From positions 248,001-312,000 of the forward strand of contig NZ_JACAOS010000017.1 in assembly GCF_013386165.1 (NCBI RefSeq): a DNA stretch of 64,000 nt. Reading direction: 5' to 3'. Below are positions 1 to 8,229 of the stretch, piece after piece. The first letter of the stretch is position 1. Each line of letters begins with the position of its first letter. Position numbers and translations under genes: made by a program. This DNA is from Pseudomonas gingeri. GTDB taxonomy: Bacteria > Pseudomonadota > Gammaproteobacteria > Pseudomonadales > Pseudomonadaceae. Below the pieces are notes generated by a model. The model was not told the origin of the DNA. It searched no databases and saw nothing but the letters and a program-made list of their open reading frames with translations.

Positions 1-188
1 TGAACCGTGAACCGCTGTTGCGACCGGTGAGCGCCGAGCCGCTGCTGTCGCAATGTGGCTGGACGCCCTTCGTCGAGCGGCGCTTTCGTCATTGGGTCAG
101 CACCACAGTGGTGTCCGGCCAGGTGGCCTGGCATGCCGGAAAAATCCACGACACCTGCCAGGGCCAGCCCCTGGGTTTTCTCCGTTAA
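1..188 (+). CDS. Dihydroorotase-like protein, 3' end only
   Basis: Only the C-terminal 61 codons are in the window; the frame runs from base 3 to the TAA at 186-188 and ends in GQPLGFLR. The short C-terminal beta-rich stretch (VSGQVAWHAGKIHD) fits the end of an amidohydrolase of the dihydroorotase/PyrC type, where a last strand closes the small composite domain. The gene is followed 37 bases later by a second threonyl-tRNA synthetase. In several Pseudomonas genomes a zinc-independent or back-up dihydroorotase sits next to thrS2 in a Zur-controlled operon, so context supports the call. The active-site residues lie outside the window, so identity is inferred from the tail and the neighbour. Confidence 0.6.
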   Translation, partial: NREPLLRPVSAEPLLSQCGWTPFVERRFRHWVSTTVVSGQVAWHAGKIHDTCQGQPLGFLR

Positions 189-225
189 TCCGCTCCACCG
201 CCTGATCGACCAAGGACCGCCACCG

Positions 226-2118
226 ATGATCCGCATTACCCTCCCCGACGGCTCGCAACGCGAGTACGACCAGCCGCTGACGGTGTTCGAAGTGGCTGCC
301 AGCATCGGCACCGGCCTGGCCAAGGCGGCGGTGGCCGGCCGGGTTGACGGTGTTCTGGTGGACTGCGGAACCCTGCTCGAACAGGACGCGGCGGTGAGCA
401 TCGTCACCCCACGGGACGCTGAAGGCCTGGAGATTCTGCGTCACTCCTGCGCACATCTGCTGGCGATGGCGGTGAAGCAGTTGTACCCCTCGGCCCAGGT
501 CACCATTGGCCCGGTGATCGAAGACGGCTTCTTCTACGATTTCGCCTATGAGCGCGCCTTCACCCCCAAGGACCTGGAGCTGATCGAAGCCCGCATGCAG
601 GTCCTGGCCGCAACCAATCATTCGGTGCGTCGCCGTGAGTTGCCCCGTGAAGAAGCCATCGCCTGCTTCGAAGAACGCGGCGAGCACTACAAGGCCGAGC
701 TGATTCGCGCGATCCCGGAAGGTGAGGTGCTGTCGCTGTATCGCCAGGGCGATTTCGAAGACCTGTGTCGCGGCCCCCACGTCCCCTCGACCGGCCTGCT
801 GCAAGCCTTCAAGCTGACCAAGGTGGCGGGCGCCTATTGGCGCGGTGATGCCAGCAACGCGCCGCTGCAACGGATCTACGGCACCTGCTGGGCCAACGCC
901 AAGGACCTCAAGGCCTACCTCACCCGCCTCGAGGAAGCCGGCAAACGCGACCACCGCAAACTGGGGGCGCAACTGGACCTGTTCCATTTCGACGACTGCG
1001 CGCCCGGCTCAGTGTTCTGGCACGCCAAGGGCTGGACCCTGTTCCAGCAACTGATCGGCTACATGCGCAAACGCCAGGAACACGCCGGCTACATCGAGGT
1101 GAACACGCCGGATGTGATGGATCGCGGGCTGTGGGAAACCTCCGGGCATTGGCAGAACTACCGCGACCACATGTTCACCACCACCACCGAGGATGAGCGG
1201 GTGTTCGCCCTCAAGCCGATGAACTGCCCCGGCGCGGTGTCAATCTTCGGCCACGGCATCAAGAGCTACCGCGACCTGCCGCTGCGCATCGCCGAGTTCG
1301 GCAAGGTTCATCGTTACGAGCCTTCCGGGGCCTTGCACGGTCTGTTGCGGGTGCGTCACTTCACCCAGGACGATGCCCATATCTTCTGCGCCCCGGCGCA
1401 GATGCAGGCCGAATGCGCAACGGCGATTGCCCTGGTGTTCGATATCTACAGCGAGTTCGGCTTCGACGATATCGTGGTCAAGCTCTCCACGCGCCCGGCC
1501 AACCGGATCGGCAGCGACGAGACCTGGGACCAATTGGAAGGTGCGTTGATCGGCGCCCTCGGGCACATGGGCATCGAGTACCGGATCAATCCGGGCGAAG
1601 GGGCGTTCTATGGGCCGAAGCTGGAGTTCGTGCTGCGCGATGCAATTGGCCGCGACTGGCAATGCGGCACCTTGCAGGTCGATCTCAACCTGCCGGAGCG
1701 CTTCGATATCGGCTATATCAGCGAAACCGGCGAGCGCCAGCGGCCGGTGATGCTGCACCGGGCGCTATTCGGTTCGCTGGAGCGTTTTATCGGCATTCTG
1801 ATCGAGCATTACAGCGGCGCCTTGCCGGTCTGGCTGGCGCCGTTGCAGGCGGTGGTGCTGAACATCAGCGAAGGCCAGGCCGAGTATGCAAGGGATGTCG
1901 CCGAGGGCCTGAAGATCCGCGGCCTCAGGGCCAGCGCGGACCTGCGCAACGAGAAGATCGGCTACAAAATTCGCGAACACAGCCTGCAGAAAGTGCCGTA
2001 CCTGCTGGTGGTGGGCGAGAAGGAAAAGGCCGCCGGGCAGGTCAGCCTGCGCAGTCGGCAGGGTGAAGACCTGGGGATCATGAGCCTGGAGGCGGCGTTT
2101 CAGCGGTTGACCTCATGA
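226..2118 (+). CDS. thrS2: Threonyl-tRNA synthetase, second copy (ThrS2 type)
   Basis: Charges tRNA-Thr with threonine in the cytoplasm. Class II enzyme of 630 aa when started at ATG 226, which has AAGGA 10 bases upstream; a longer open frame upstream reads through the end of the preceding gene and is rejected. Domains in order: TGS (about 1-62), editing domain with HSCAH (H73, H77) and DLCRGPH, catalytic core, anticodon-binding domain from about residue 530. The three zinc ligands of the E. coli enzyme occupy identical positions here (C334 in MNCPG, H385 in DDAH, H511 in MLHR), so this copy is neither zinc-free nor editing-dead. It is called a second copy because the housekeeping thrS of Pseudomonas lies beside infC-rpmI, which is absent here, and because a dihydroorotase-like gene precedes it as in known Zur operons. 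No Zur site is visible; the operon promoter lies outside the window. Confidence 0.85.
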   Translation: MIRITLPDGSQREYDQPLTVFEVAASIGTGLAKAAVAGRVDGVLVDCGTLLEQDAAVSIVTPRDAEGLEILRHSCAHLLAMAVKQLYPSAQVTIGPVIEDGFFYDFAYERAFTPKDLELIEARMQVLAATNHSVRRRELPREEAIACFEERGEHYKAELIRAIPEGEVLSLYRQGDFEDLCRGPHVPSTGLLQAFKLTKVAGAYWRGDASNAPLQRIYGTCWANAKDLKAYLTRLEEAGKRDHRKLGAQLDLFHFDDCAPGSVFWHAKGWTLFQQLIGYMRKRQEHAGYIEVNTPDVMDRGLWETSGHWQNYRDHMFTTTTEDERVFALKPMNCPGAVSIFGHGIKSYRDLPLRIAEFGKVHRYEPSGALHGLLRVRHFTQDDAHIFCAPAQMQAECATAIALVFDIYSEFGFDDIVVKLSTRPANRIGSDETWDQLEGALIGALGHMGIEYRINPGEGAFYGPKLEFVLRDAIGRDWQCGTLQVDLNLPERFDIGYISETGERQRPVMLHRALFGSLERFIGILIEHYSGALPVWLAPLQAVVLNISEGQAEYARDVAEGLKIRGLRASADLRNEKIGYKIREHSLQKVPYLLVVGEKEKAAGQVSLRSRQGEDLGIMSLEAAFQRLTS

Positions 2119-2132
2119 CCCCGATCCCGTGA

Positions 2133-2648
2133 TCAGGTGCGCGGCTTAACCGGCCCGCAATCCTGTCCCATCCACACCGCACGGGTTTCCATGCTGCCGT
2201 TCTGCTGAATACCGGTGGCATTGAAGGTGCCGCTGACCTTGGTGCTGAACTCGCGGTCACTGACAAAATGTGCCACACCGCTGCCCTGGGCCTTCGGACA
2301 GCTGAAGCGGAATTTCCAATCCGGGCCGTTGCGCTCGGTGATCTGCTGGTTACACCCGGATTGCGGATCGGTCAGCGGAATCGAATCGGAGGCCACCTGC
2401 TGCTGCGTCAGGCACACCCGCACGCCTTCGCCGCCCAGGTTGATCCCCTGCTTCTCCAGCGCCGCGCGCTGCTCCGGGGTGGTGTTCTGCTTCAGCACAC
2501 CCATGAGCATGCCGACATCCAGCGCTTGGTTCTCGACCTGCACATTGCTGGAGGTCAGCTCCCACAAACCCGGTTGCAGCACCTGCGCCTGGGCAACGGG
2601 AATCATTGAGCCAAGGACAAGGGCCAGGCCCGGCAGACGAAGGTTCAT
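2133..2648 (-). CDS. Periplasmic DUF3617-type protein
   Basis: 171 aa with an N-terminal signal peptide (hydrophobic LPGLALVLGSMIPVAQAQ, cleavage after AQA). The mature part starts with QPGLWELTSS, the typical opening of DUF3617 proteins, and has four cysteines (CL, GCNQ, SCPK, DCGP) suited to disulfides in the periplasm. Family function is unknown. The ATG at 2648 is chosen over the adjacent TTG at 2651 because AGGAG lies 7 bases upstream of it. It converges with thrS2 (15-base gap) and diverges from clsA, sharing the 130-base spacer with it. Confidence 0.75.
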   Translation of the reverse strand: MNLRLPGLALVLGSMIPVAQAQVLQPGLWELTSSNVQVENQALDVGMLMGVLKQNTTPEQRAALEKQGINLGGEGVRVCLTQQQVASDSIPLTDPQSGCNQQITERNGPDWKFRFSCPKAQGSGVAHFVSDREFSTKVSGTFNATGIQQNGSMETRAVWMGQDCGPVKPRT

Positions 2649-2778
2649 CAAGTAGCTCCTAGAAAATGGTCCGTCTTAGACGTCAGAATCGTGCTGGGGT
2701 TGCGTCAAGAATTAAATAGCGACAATAACAGCGGAACATGGTCTGTTAGACATTGAAGACGCCCGAGCAGAATCGCCC

Positions 2779-4218
2779 ATGGATTTTTTTGGCCCACACC
2801 TTTTCGCCTACCTGATAGCCCTGATTCACTCCCTTGGCCTGATCGCTGCGATCCATGCCGTGCTGACCGTGCGCACCGCCCAAGGCGCCATCGCCTGGGC
2901 CCTGTCGCTGATGTTCATCCCGTACCTGACGCTGATTCCCTATCTGGTCTTCGGCCGCAGCACCTTCGACGCCTACATCAAGGCCCGGCGCCAGGCCAAC
3001 GTGGAAATGCGCAAGGCCATCGCCGACCTGAACTGGCGCCCCTGGGTCGAGGAGGCCCTCGCCGCCCGTAGCTCCCAGGCCTATGCCTCGCTGCGGGCCA
3101 TGCCGAAACTGGGGCGCATGCCGTGCCTGGCGAATAACCAGGTGCAGTTGCTGATCAACGGCGACGCGACTTTCGAGGCGATTTTCCAGGCCATCGACCA
3201 GGCCCGGGAAGCGGTGCTGGTGCAGTTTTTCATTATCCATGACGACCAGCTCGGCCGGCGACTGCAGAAAAAGCTCCTGGAAAAGGCCGCCGAAGGGGTG
3301 GCGATCTATGTGTTGTACGACCGCATCGGCAGCCATGCCCTGCCCCACACGTACGTCGAGACCTTGCGCGAGGGCGGCGTGCATGTCCGTGCGTTCGCCA
3401 CCCGCAGCGGTTGGCTGAACCGCTTCCAGGTGAACTTCCGCAATCATCGCAAGGTGGTGGTGGTCGATGGCCTGGTGGGCTTCGTGGGCGGGCATAACGT
3501 CGGCGACGAGTACCTGGGGAAAAATCCGCCCCTGGCGCCCTGGCGCGACACCCATGTGCAGGTGATAGGCCCGGTGGTCGCCTGCTTGCAGGAATCTTTT
3601 GCCGAAGACTGGTTCTGGGCCTCGCGCAAACTGCCGCCGCTGATCCTGCCAGAGTCCTACCCGGACGACGGCGTACTCTGCCAGCTGCTCGCCAGCGGCC
3701 CGGCCGACCCGGTGGAGACCTGTTCGCTGTTCTTCGTCGAAGCCATTCATGCGGCCCGGGAGCGGGTCTGGATCACCAGCCCCTACTTCATCCCCGACGA
3801 AGCGGTGTTCGCCGCCTTGCGCCTGGCGGTGCTGCGCGGTGTGGATGTACGCCTGCTGCTGCCCTCGCGCCCGGACCACCGCATCGTCTACGCCGCTTCC
3901 AGCCTGTACGCCTTCGAAGCGGTTCGCGCCGGCGTGCGGGTGTTCCGCTACCGCCCCGGCTTCCTGCATCAGAAAGTGGTGTTGGTGGACAATGAAATCA
4001 GCGCCATCGGCAGTGCGAACCTGGACAACCGCTCGTTCCGGCTGAATTTCGAACTGATGTTGCTGACCGTGGACGAAGCCTTCGCCCGGCAGGTGGAGCA
4101 GATGCTCGAGCAGGACTTTGCCCTGGCCCATGAAGTGGCCAAGGACGAAAGCCGCAAGACCCACCGCCTGCAACAACTCGGCATGCGGGTCGCACGGTTG
4201 ATCTCGCCGATCCTCTAG
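2779..4218 (+). CDS. clsA: Cardiolipin synthase A
   Basis: Makes cardiolipin from two phosphatidylglycerol molecules at the inner membrane. 479 aa, the usual ClsA length. Two N-terminal transmembrane segments (about residues 7-28 and 37-56) are followed by two phospholipase-D-type catalytic motifs: HRKVVVVDG with a following GGHN in the first half and HQKVVLVDN with GSANLDNRS in the second. Both HKD histidine-lysine-aspartate sets are intact. The gene converges with the cyclopropane fatty acid synthase gene, and a strong hairpin lies between them. The cls-cfa pairing is also seen in P. putida and links two envelope-lipid modifying steps. Confidence 0.93.
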   Translation: MDFFGPHLFAYLIALIHSLGLIAAIHAVLTVRTAQGAIAWALSLMFIPYLTLIPYLVFGRSTFDAYIKARRQANVEMRKAIADLNWRPWVEEALAARSSQAYASLRAMPKLGRMPCLANNQVQLLINGDATFEAIFQAIDQAREAVLVQFFIIHDDQLGRRLQKKLLEKAAEGVAIYVLYDRIGSHALPHTYVETLREGGVHVRAFATRSGWLNRFQVNFRNHRKVVVVDGLVGFVGGHNVGDEYLGKNPPLAPWRDTHVQVIGPVVACLQESFAEDWFWASRKLPPLILPESYPDDGVLCQLLASGPADPVETCSLFFVEAIHAARERVWITSPYFIPDEAVFAALRLAVLRGVDVRLLLPSRPDHRIVYAASSLYAFEAVRAGVRVFRYRPGFLHQKVVLVDNEISAIGSANLDNRSFRLNFELMLLTVDEAFARQVEQMLEQDFALAHEVAKDESRKTHRLQQLGMRVARLISPIL

Positions 4219-4231
4219 AGAAGCACCTCAG

Positions 4232-4263
4232 CGCAGGCGCCGCCGACTTCGGCAGCGCCTGCG
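4232..4263. terminator. Hairpin between convergent clsA and cfa
   Basis: Arms 4232-4246 and 4249-4263 are inverted repeats of 15 bases with one mismatch (outer arm CGCAGGCGC / GCGCCTGCG). The hairpin lies 14 bases after the clsA stop and 5 bases beyond the cfa stop, so it can act on both transcripts. There is no T-run on either side, so it may be an mRNA-stabilising stem instead of an intrinsic terminator. Confidence 0.5.
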
Positions 4264-4267
4264 GTGG

Positions 4268-5452
4268 CTAGCGATAGAGATCGTCGCGGGTCCAGGGCAG
4301 GTTGTGGCTGCCATCGGCGAAGGCTTTCACCGCCAGGATCTGGTGCAGGTTGATCCAGCCTTTCTCGAAGGCGTAGGCACAACCGGCCAGGTACAGCCGC
4401 CAGATCCGCAAGGCCTGTTCCGGCACCTCGCGGCCCGCCGCCTCCAGATTGTTTTCCAGGCGCTGGCTCCACTGCTCCAGGGTCCGCGCGTAATGCAGCC
4501 GCAGGCTCTCCACGTCGACCACTTCCAGACCGGCCTCGCTGATTTCGGCGGAAATCATCGACAGGTGAGGCAGTTCACCATTGGGAAACACATACCGATC
4601 GATAAAGTCACCGGCCCCGCGTCCCACCGGACGTCCGTCGGTGTGCTTGGCGGTAATGCCATGGTTCATCACCAGGCCGCCTTCGCGCACGGCGCCGAAC
4701 AGGATCTCGCAGTACTGCTTGAGGTTGGCGTGGCCGACGTGCTCGAACATGCCGACGCTGACCACCTTGTCAAAGCGACCGTCCTGGGGCAGGTCGCGGT
4801 AATCGAGCAGTTGCAGGTCGACCTTGTCCTGCAGCCCCTCGGCGATCACCCGCTCCTTCGCCAGCGCCAGTTGTTCCTTGCTCAGGGTGATGCCGAACAC
4901 CTTGACCCCAAACTCCCGCGCGGCATAGCGCGCCAGCCCGCCCCAACCGCAGCCGACATCCAGCAGGTACTCGCCAGGCTGCAGGCGCAGCTTGCGGCAC
5001 AGATGGCGGAACTTGGCTTGCTGGGCTTCTTCAAGGGTAGCGTCGGCACTTTCGAAGTAGGCGCAGGAATAGACCATCTCGCGGTCCAGCCAGAGCTGGT
5101 AGAAAGCGTTGGAGAGGTCGTAATGGTAGGAAATGGACGCGGCGTCGGTGGCCTTGTCGTGGACCAGGCGAGGCGGCGGGTTGTCCCCTTCATCCTCCAG
5201 CAGCGCCTGGCTCAGGTCGTCGCAGACCCGTACGACTTCGCTGATCGATCCTTCGAGTTCCAGCTTGCCTTCAACGAAGGCACTGCCCAGCAAGTCCAGC
5301 GTGGGATGGGTGAATTGAGCGACCAGTTGTGGGTCCTTCACAATGATCGTGACACTGGGCTGCGGCCCAAGATTGATCTCGTGGCCATCCCAGAGTCTCA
5401 GGCGAAGCGGTAGCTGAAGATTCTGTAAGGCCGGTGGAAGTTGCGCGAGCAT
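4268..5452 (-). CDS. cfaB: Cyclopropane-fatty-acyl-phospholipid synthase
   Basis: Transfers a methylene group from S-adenosylmethionine to the double bond of unsaturated phospholipid acyl chains, a stationary-phase and stress change in the inner membrane. 394 aa. The N-terminal lipid-binding domain (about 1-110) precedes the Rossmann methyltransferase domain with the SAM motif LLDVGCGWGGLARYAA near residue 165 and the family motif YSCAYFE just before it. The ATG at 5452 has GGGGGA upstream. It matches the stationary-phase CFA synthase placed next to cls in P. putida, hence the symbol; the assignment to cfaB over cfaA is by context. An RpoS-like -10 element lies 31 bases upstream. Confidence 0.9.
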   Translation of the reverse strand: MLAQLPPALQNLQLPLRLRLWDGHEINLGPQPSVTIIVKDPQLVAQFTHPTLDLLGSAFVEGKLELEGSISEVVRVCDDLSQALLEDEGDNPPPRLVHDKATDAASISYHYDLSNAFYQLWLDREMVYSCAYFESADATLEEAQQAKFRHLCRKLRLQPGEYLLDVGCGWGGLARYAAREFGVKVFGITLSKEQLALAKERVIAEGLQDKVDLQLLDYRDLPQDGRFDKVVSVGMFEHVGHANLKQYCEILFGAVREGGLVMNHGITAKHTDGRPVGRGAGDFIDRYVFPNGELPHLSMISAEISEAGLEVVDVESLRLHYARTLEQWSQRLENNLEAAGREVPEQALRIWRLYLAGCAYAFEKGWINLHQILAVKAFADGSHNLPWTRDDLYR

Positions 5453-5482
5453 GAGTAATCCCCCTTGTTTCAGACGTCTGAA

Positions 5483-5493
5483 TTAAGGGTAGC
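5483..5493 (-). promoter_or_regulatory. RpoS-like -10 element of cfaB
   Basis: On the minus strand the sequence reads GCTACCCTTAA, ten of eleven positions of the sigma-S -10 consensus KCTAYRCTTAA. It lies about 31 bases before the cfaB ATG. A perfect 10-bp palindrome CAGACGTCTG (5471-5480) lies between it and the ribosome-binding site. RpoS control of the main CFA synthase is established in Pseudomonas; use of this particular element is inferred. Confidence 0.6.
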
Positions 5494-5579
5494 GCATTCA
5501 CAGGAACTGTCAGCCTATCGAGATAATAGACTCGAACTATGGGATTTGCCCGATGCCGCCCGGCGAAGAAGTGACGGCG

Positions 5580-6371
5580 TCAAAGCCCGTGACGCTGGGA
5601 GACCAGCCCTTCGTTCACCCATTGCTTGAGCCAACTGACCGCTTGCAAGGGCGCCCCCTCTCCCAGACTGACCGCCAGCTCGGCGCACAGTTCGGCGAAA
5701 CTCCAACCAGCATTCACCATACCGCCCAAGGCGTGGACTTCCTCTGGCTCAAGGCTGCGGTACTGGCACACCAGACCGGCACGCCAGACCAGGCAGACCT
5801 GGGGCTGCTCCAGTTCGAGGCTGTCGGGAAACTCCGCTTCGGCCTTCACCGCCCGCCACATCGCCAGGCTGTTGAACCGGCCATCGAGCCACTGCACGCT
5901 GGGCACCAGCTCAAGTTGCAGCGACGGCCAGGCCTCGGCCGCCAGGGTGGCCATGGCTTCCAGGGTCAGGGGCTCACCCGGCGGCGCATCGAAGGCCAGG
6001 GTAAAGGCCCATTCCAGGCGAATCAGTTCCGCCAGCGGCTCGCCCTGGGCCGGCACCAACTGCCGCAGGACAAACGCCTCGAACCCGGCGCCCAGCCAGC
6101 GCAAGCTGTAGTGGGACGAGGGGCATTCACTCAGGTAGGCGGCGGTCAGCGCATCGAACTCCTCGTCACCCATCCAGTGCCAGACCGTGGGAAAGTCACT
6201 GCGCAGGGTTTCCTGCAAACGGGCGCGGTAGGCGTTGTGGTAGATCGCCAGGCCAGTCTCGACATCCAGGCTCGGCCCGCCGATCAGGCTGTCGCCCAAT
6301 GCAGCAGCCGCCACGGCGCTTTCCCCCAGCAGGTAACGCTCAAAGGCCAGCTGCCAGTCGTTCAGGCGCAT
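5580..6371 (-). CDS. bufC: DUF2063 / BufC-HvfC-type partner of MNIO enzyme
   Basis: 263 aa protein whose N-terminus (LNDWQLAFERYLLG, then GLAIYHNAYRARLQETLRSDFPTVWHWMGDEEF) is the signature of DUF2063 proteins. These act as partners of DUF692 multinuclear iron-dependent oxidases: they bind the precursor peptide and bring it to the enzyme. Its ATG overlaps the end of the upstream enzyme gene by 10 bases, implying translational coupling. It is the last gene of the three-gene operon. The role is taken from the MbnC/HvfC/BufC families; the family letter follows the precursor type. Confidence 0.85.
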   Translation of the reverse strand: MRLNDWQLAFERYLLGESAVAAAALGDSLIGGPSLDVETGLAIYHNAYRARLQETLRSDFPTVWHWMGDEEFDALTAAYLSECPSSHYSLRWLGAGFEAFVLRQLVPAQGEPLAELIRLEWAFTLAFDAPPGEPLTLEAMATLAAEAWPSLQLELVPSVQWLDGRFNSLAMWRAVKAEAEFPDSLELEQPQVCLVWRAGLVCQYRSLEPEEVHALGGMVNAGWSFAELCAELAVSLGEGAPLQAVSWLKQWVNEGLVSQRHGL

Positions 6372-7207
6372 AGCGACCTCCTGGCCAGGGCAATAGCGCC
6401 CAATTCACGGGCCTTGCCCAGTTCGTCCACCAGTTCATCCAACGGCGGAAAGTGATCGTCACGCTCAAGCAAGGTCGCCACCGGCCCCAGGTGTTCGAGG
6501 GTCCGCTGATAGAGTTCCCAGACCGGATCACAGACCGGATGATCATGGGTGTCGATCACGTAGTCGCCATAATCGGCGTGCCCGGCCAGGTGCAATTGAC
6601 GGACCTTGCCCGGGGGCAGGCCCTGGATGAAGGTCCAGGGATCAAAACCGTGATTGCGCCCGCTGACATAGACATTGTTCACATCCAGCAACAGCTCGCA
6701 GTCGCTCAGGCGGCTGAGGGCTTCGAGAAACTCCCACTCGGAAAATTCATCGCCGGCGGCCCGCACGTAACTGGAGACATTTTCCAGCACCAACGGTTGT
6801 TGCAGCACGTCCTGGACCTGGCGGACACGGCCCGCCACGTAGTACAGGCTTTCTTCGGTGTAAGGCAGCGGCAGCAGATCATGCAATTGATGGGCGTTGC
6901 CGCGGCTCCAGCACAGATGGTCGGAAATCCACGCGGGATTGACCCGCCCGGCCAACTGCTTGAGTTGTTTGAGGTAGTGCATATCGAGTTCATGGGGCCC
7001 GCCGATGGACAGCGACACACCATGCATCACCAGCGGATAACGCTCGGCGATGGCATCCAGGTAATACAGCGCCTTGCCGCCCTGGACCAGGTAATTCTCG
7101 GAAACGATCTCGAACCAGTCCACCGCAGGCGACTGCTCAAGGATTTCCTGATGATAGTGACTGCGTAAACCCAGGCCATAACCCAGGCAGGGGCGGGAAA
7201 CGGGCAT
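6362..7207 (-). CDS. bufB: DUF692 multinuclear non-heme iron-dependent oxidase (BufB/MbnB family)
   Basis: 281 aa TIM-barrel enzyme of the MNIO family, which modifies cysteines of small precursor peptides (for example to thiooxazole or oxazolone-thioamide groups) using an iron cluster. Family motifs visible in order: LGYGLGLR at the start, FEIVSENY, HGVSLSIG, SDHLCW, LLPLPYT, LENVSSYV, LLDVNNVYV with GRNHGFDP, HLAGH, DTHDHPV and LERDDHFP. These contain the conserved His, Glu, Asp and Asn residues expected for metal binding. A clear ribosome-binding site (AAGGAG) precedes the ATG. It lies 69 bases downstream of the precursor gene and overlaps the partner gene. Confidence 0.92.
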   Translation of the reverse strand: MPVSRPCLGYGLGLRSHYHQEILEQSPAVDWFEIVSENYLVQGGKALYYLDAIAERYPLVMHGVSLSIGGPHELDMHYLKQLKQLAGRVNPAWISDHLCWSRGNAHQLHDLLPLPYTEESLYYVAGRVRQVQDVLQQPLVLENVSSYVRAAGDEFSEWEFLEALSRLSDCELLLDVNNVYVSGRNHGFDPWTFIQGLPPGKVRQLHLAGHADYGDYVIDTHDHPVCDPVWELYQRTLEHLGPVATLLERDDHFPPLDELVDELGKARELGAIALARRSLCA

Positions 7208-7276
7208 ACTGGACTCCTTGCGAAAGTGTCCGCAGCGGCATCGTGGCCGACCGCTGCGGGTGCACTCGGGCGTCGC

Positions 7277-7528
7277 TTATTCGCCGACTTTACCACCAGC
7301 TTTGTCACAGGCCGACTTGGTCATGGCCTTGAAGCCCTGACCTTTGCAGGAGCCCATGCCTTTGCAAGCGTGGTCCTTGGTTTTGCAGTCGTTCTGGCCT
7401 TTGCAGGCGTTGACACCATAGCAGTGAACCTGGGCATCGGCAGCCGACGCTTGGGTTACGACACCAGCAAACAGGGTAGCGGCGGCGAGAGCGAGTGCGG
7501 CACCGGCAGCGGCGGTTTTGATCGACAT
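7277..7528 (-). CDS. bufA2: Bufferin-type cysteine-rich precursor peptide (BufA2-like)
   Basis: 83 aa. A signal peptide (hydrophobic run AAAGAALALAAATLFAGVV, cleavage near ASA/ADA) is followed by a 54-residue mature part with six cysteines in a regular spacing: HCYGVNACKGQNDC, then DHACKGMGSCKGQGF and a last Cys near the C-terminus. This matches the six-cysteine bufferin class of RiPP precursors, which are modified by MNIO enzymes, exported to the periplasm and bind copper or other thiophilic metals. The modifying enzyme and its partner follow in the same operon. The family role is established for homologues; metal specificity here is unknown. Confidence 0.88.
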   Translation of the reverse strand: MSIKTAAAGAALALAAATLFAGVVTQASAADAQVHCYGVNACKGQNDCKTKDHACKGMGSCKGQGFKAMTKSACDKAGGKVGE

Positions 7529-8164
7529 GTTTTTATCCTCGAAAATGCGTTGGGGGTGTCGGTCCGAACGGAATGTTCAGTCTCGACATTGCAGTAGAGA
7601 GAGGTCGATACCGGGCGTTACAGCCCCTTGCAAAATTTTTTGAAAATAAATTTTCGCCCCCCTCCCCCGCCTCGACAGACGCACCGATCGACTGTCCCTC
7701 AGCGGGGAAGACCTGTTGAAATATTGCGTTACTCCATAACAGCGTTTTTCCTGATAAGGGATAATGCAAATATTGTCCGAGCGCTATAGCCGTCTATTAA
7801 CCAACTCAATATTACGGAAAACACTGACATTACTTTATCTGATATCCCACTGTTAGAAACAACCAGAAAAATTGCCACTCACCAATGGGACACTCATGTA
7901 ACAAAATTCAACATCTGCGCGACTTGATTGGTATCCTGGCAATGACTAACATTCCACTGACCCCAAATAGCCCTTGTTGGTTCATTAAAAATTTCCGTAA
8001 GTTTCAGTATTGAAAAGCGCCTTCCAACGGTTCCGCACCGCGCCTAACCCCTTGAGTAGAAGGCTCGAAACCCCGAAAACCTTATTCAACCTCGTACCTT
8101 TACCAATGCCATGAGGCCGAATAACTTATAACTATATGCCTCCCCTTAAACACGTGATCCCCTT
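7529..8164. other. Long A+T-rich intergenic region between bufA2 and an orphan gene
   Basis: About 700 bases separate the bufA2 ATG from the next start at 8230, and no convincing gene is seen on either strand. Reading minus, the bufA2 leader has GAGG about 9 bases before the ATG, and a TGTAAC element in the short palindromic context GGGC-TGTAAC-GCCC near 7613-7626 that resembles an ECF-sigma -35 box; the matching -10 could not be fixed. The part 7770-8000 is clearly richer in A+T than neighbouring genes and carries no recognisable protein remnant. Confidence 0.5.
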
Positions 8165-8210
8165 TGTGCGCGCCGCCGACTAATAACATGCCCAACACTC
8201 GGCGCGCACA
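8165..8210 (+). promoter_or_regulatory. Perfect 11-bp inverted repeat in the leader of the orphan gene
   Basis: TGTGCGCGCCG (8165-8175) and CGGCGCGCACA (8200-8210) are perfect reverse complements separated by 24 bases. The second arm ends 19 bases before the ATG of the following gene, leaving the ribosome-binding region (GGAGC at 8221) just outside the stem. It could be an RNA hairpin in the 5' leader or a protein-binding operator. Confidence 0.55.
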
Positions 8211-8229
8211 CTTGAGCGACGGAGCAGCC

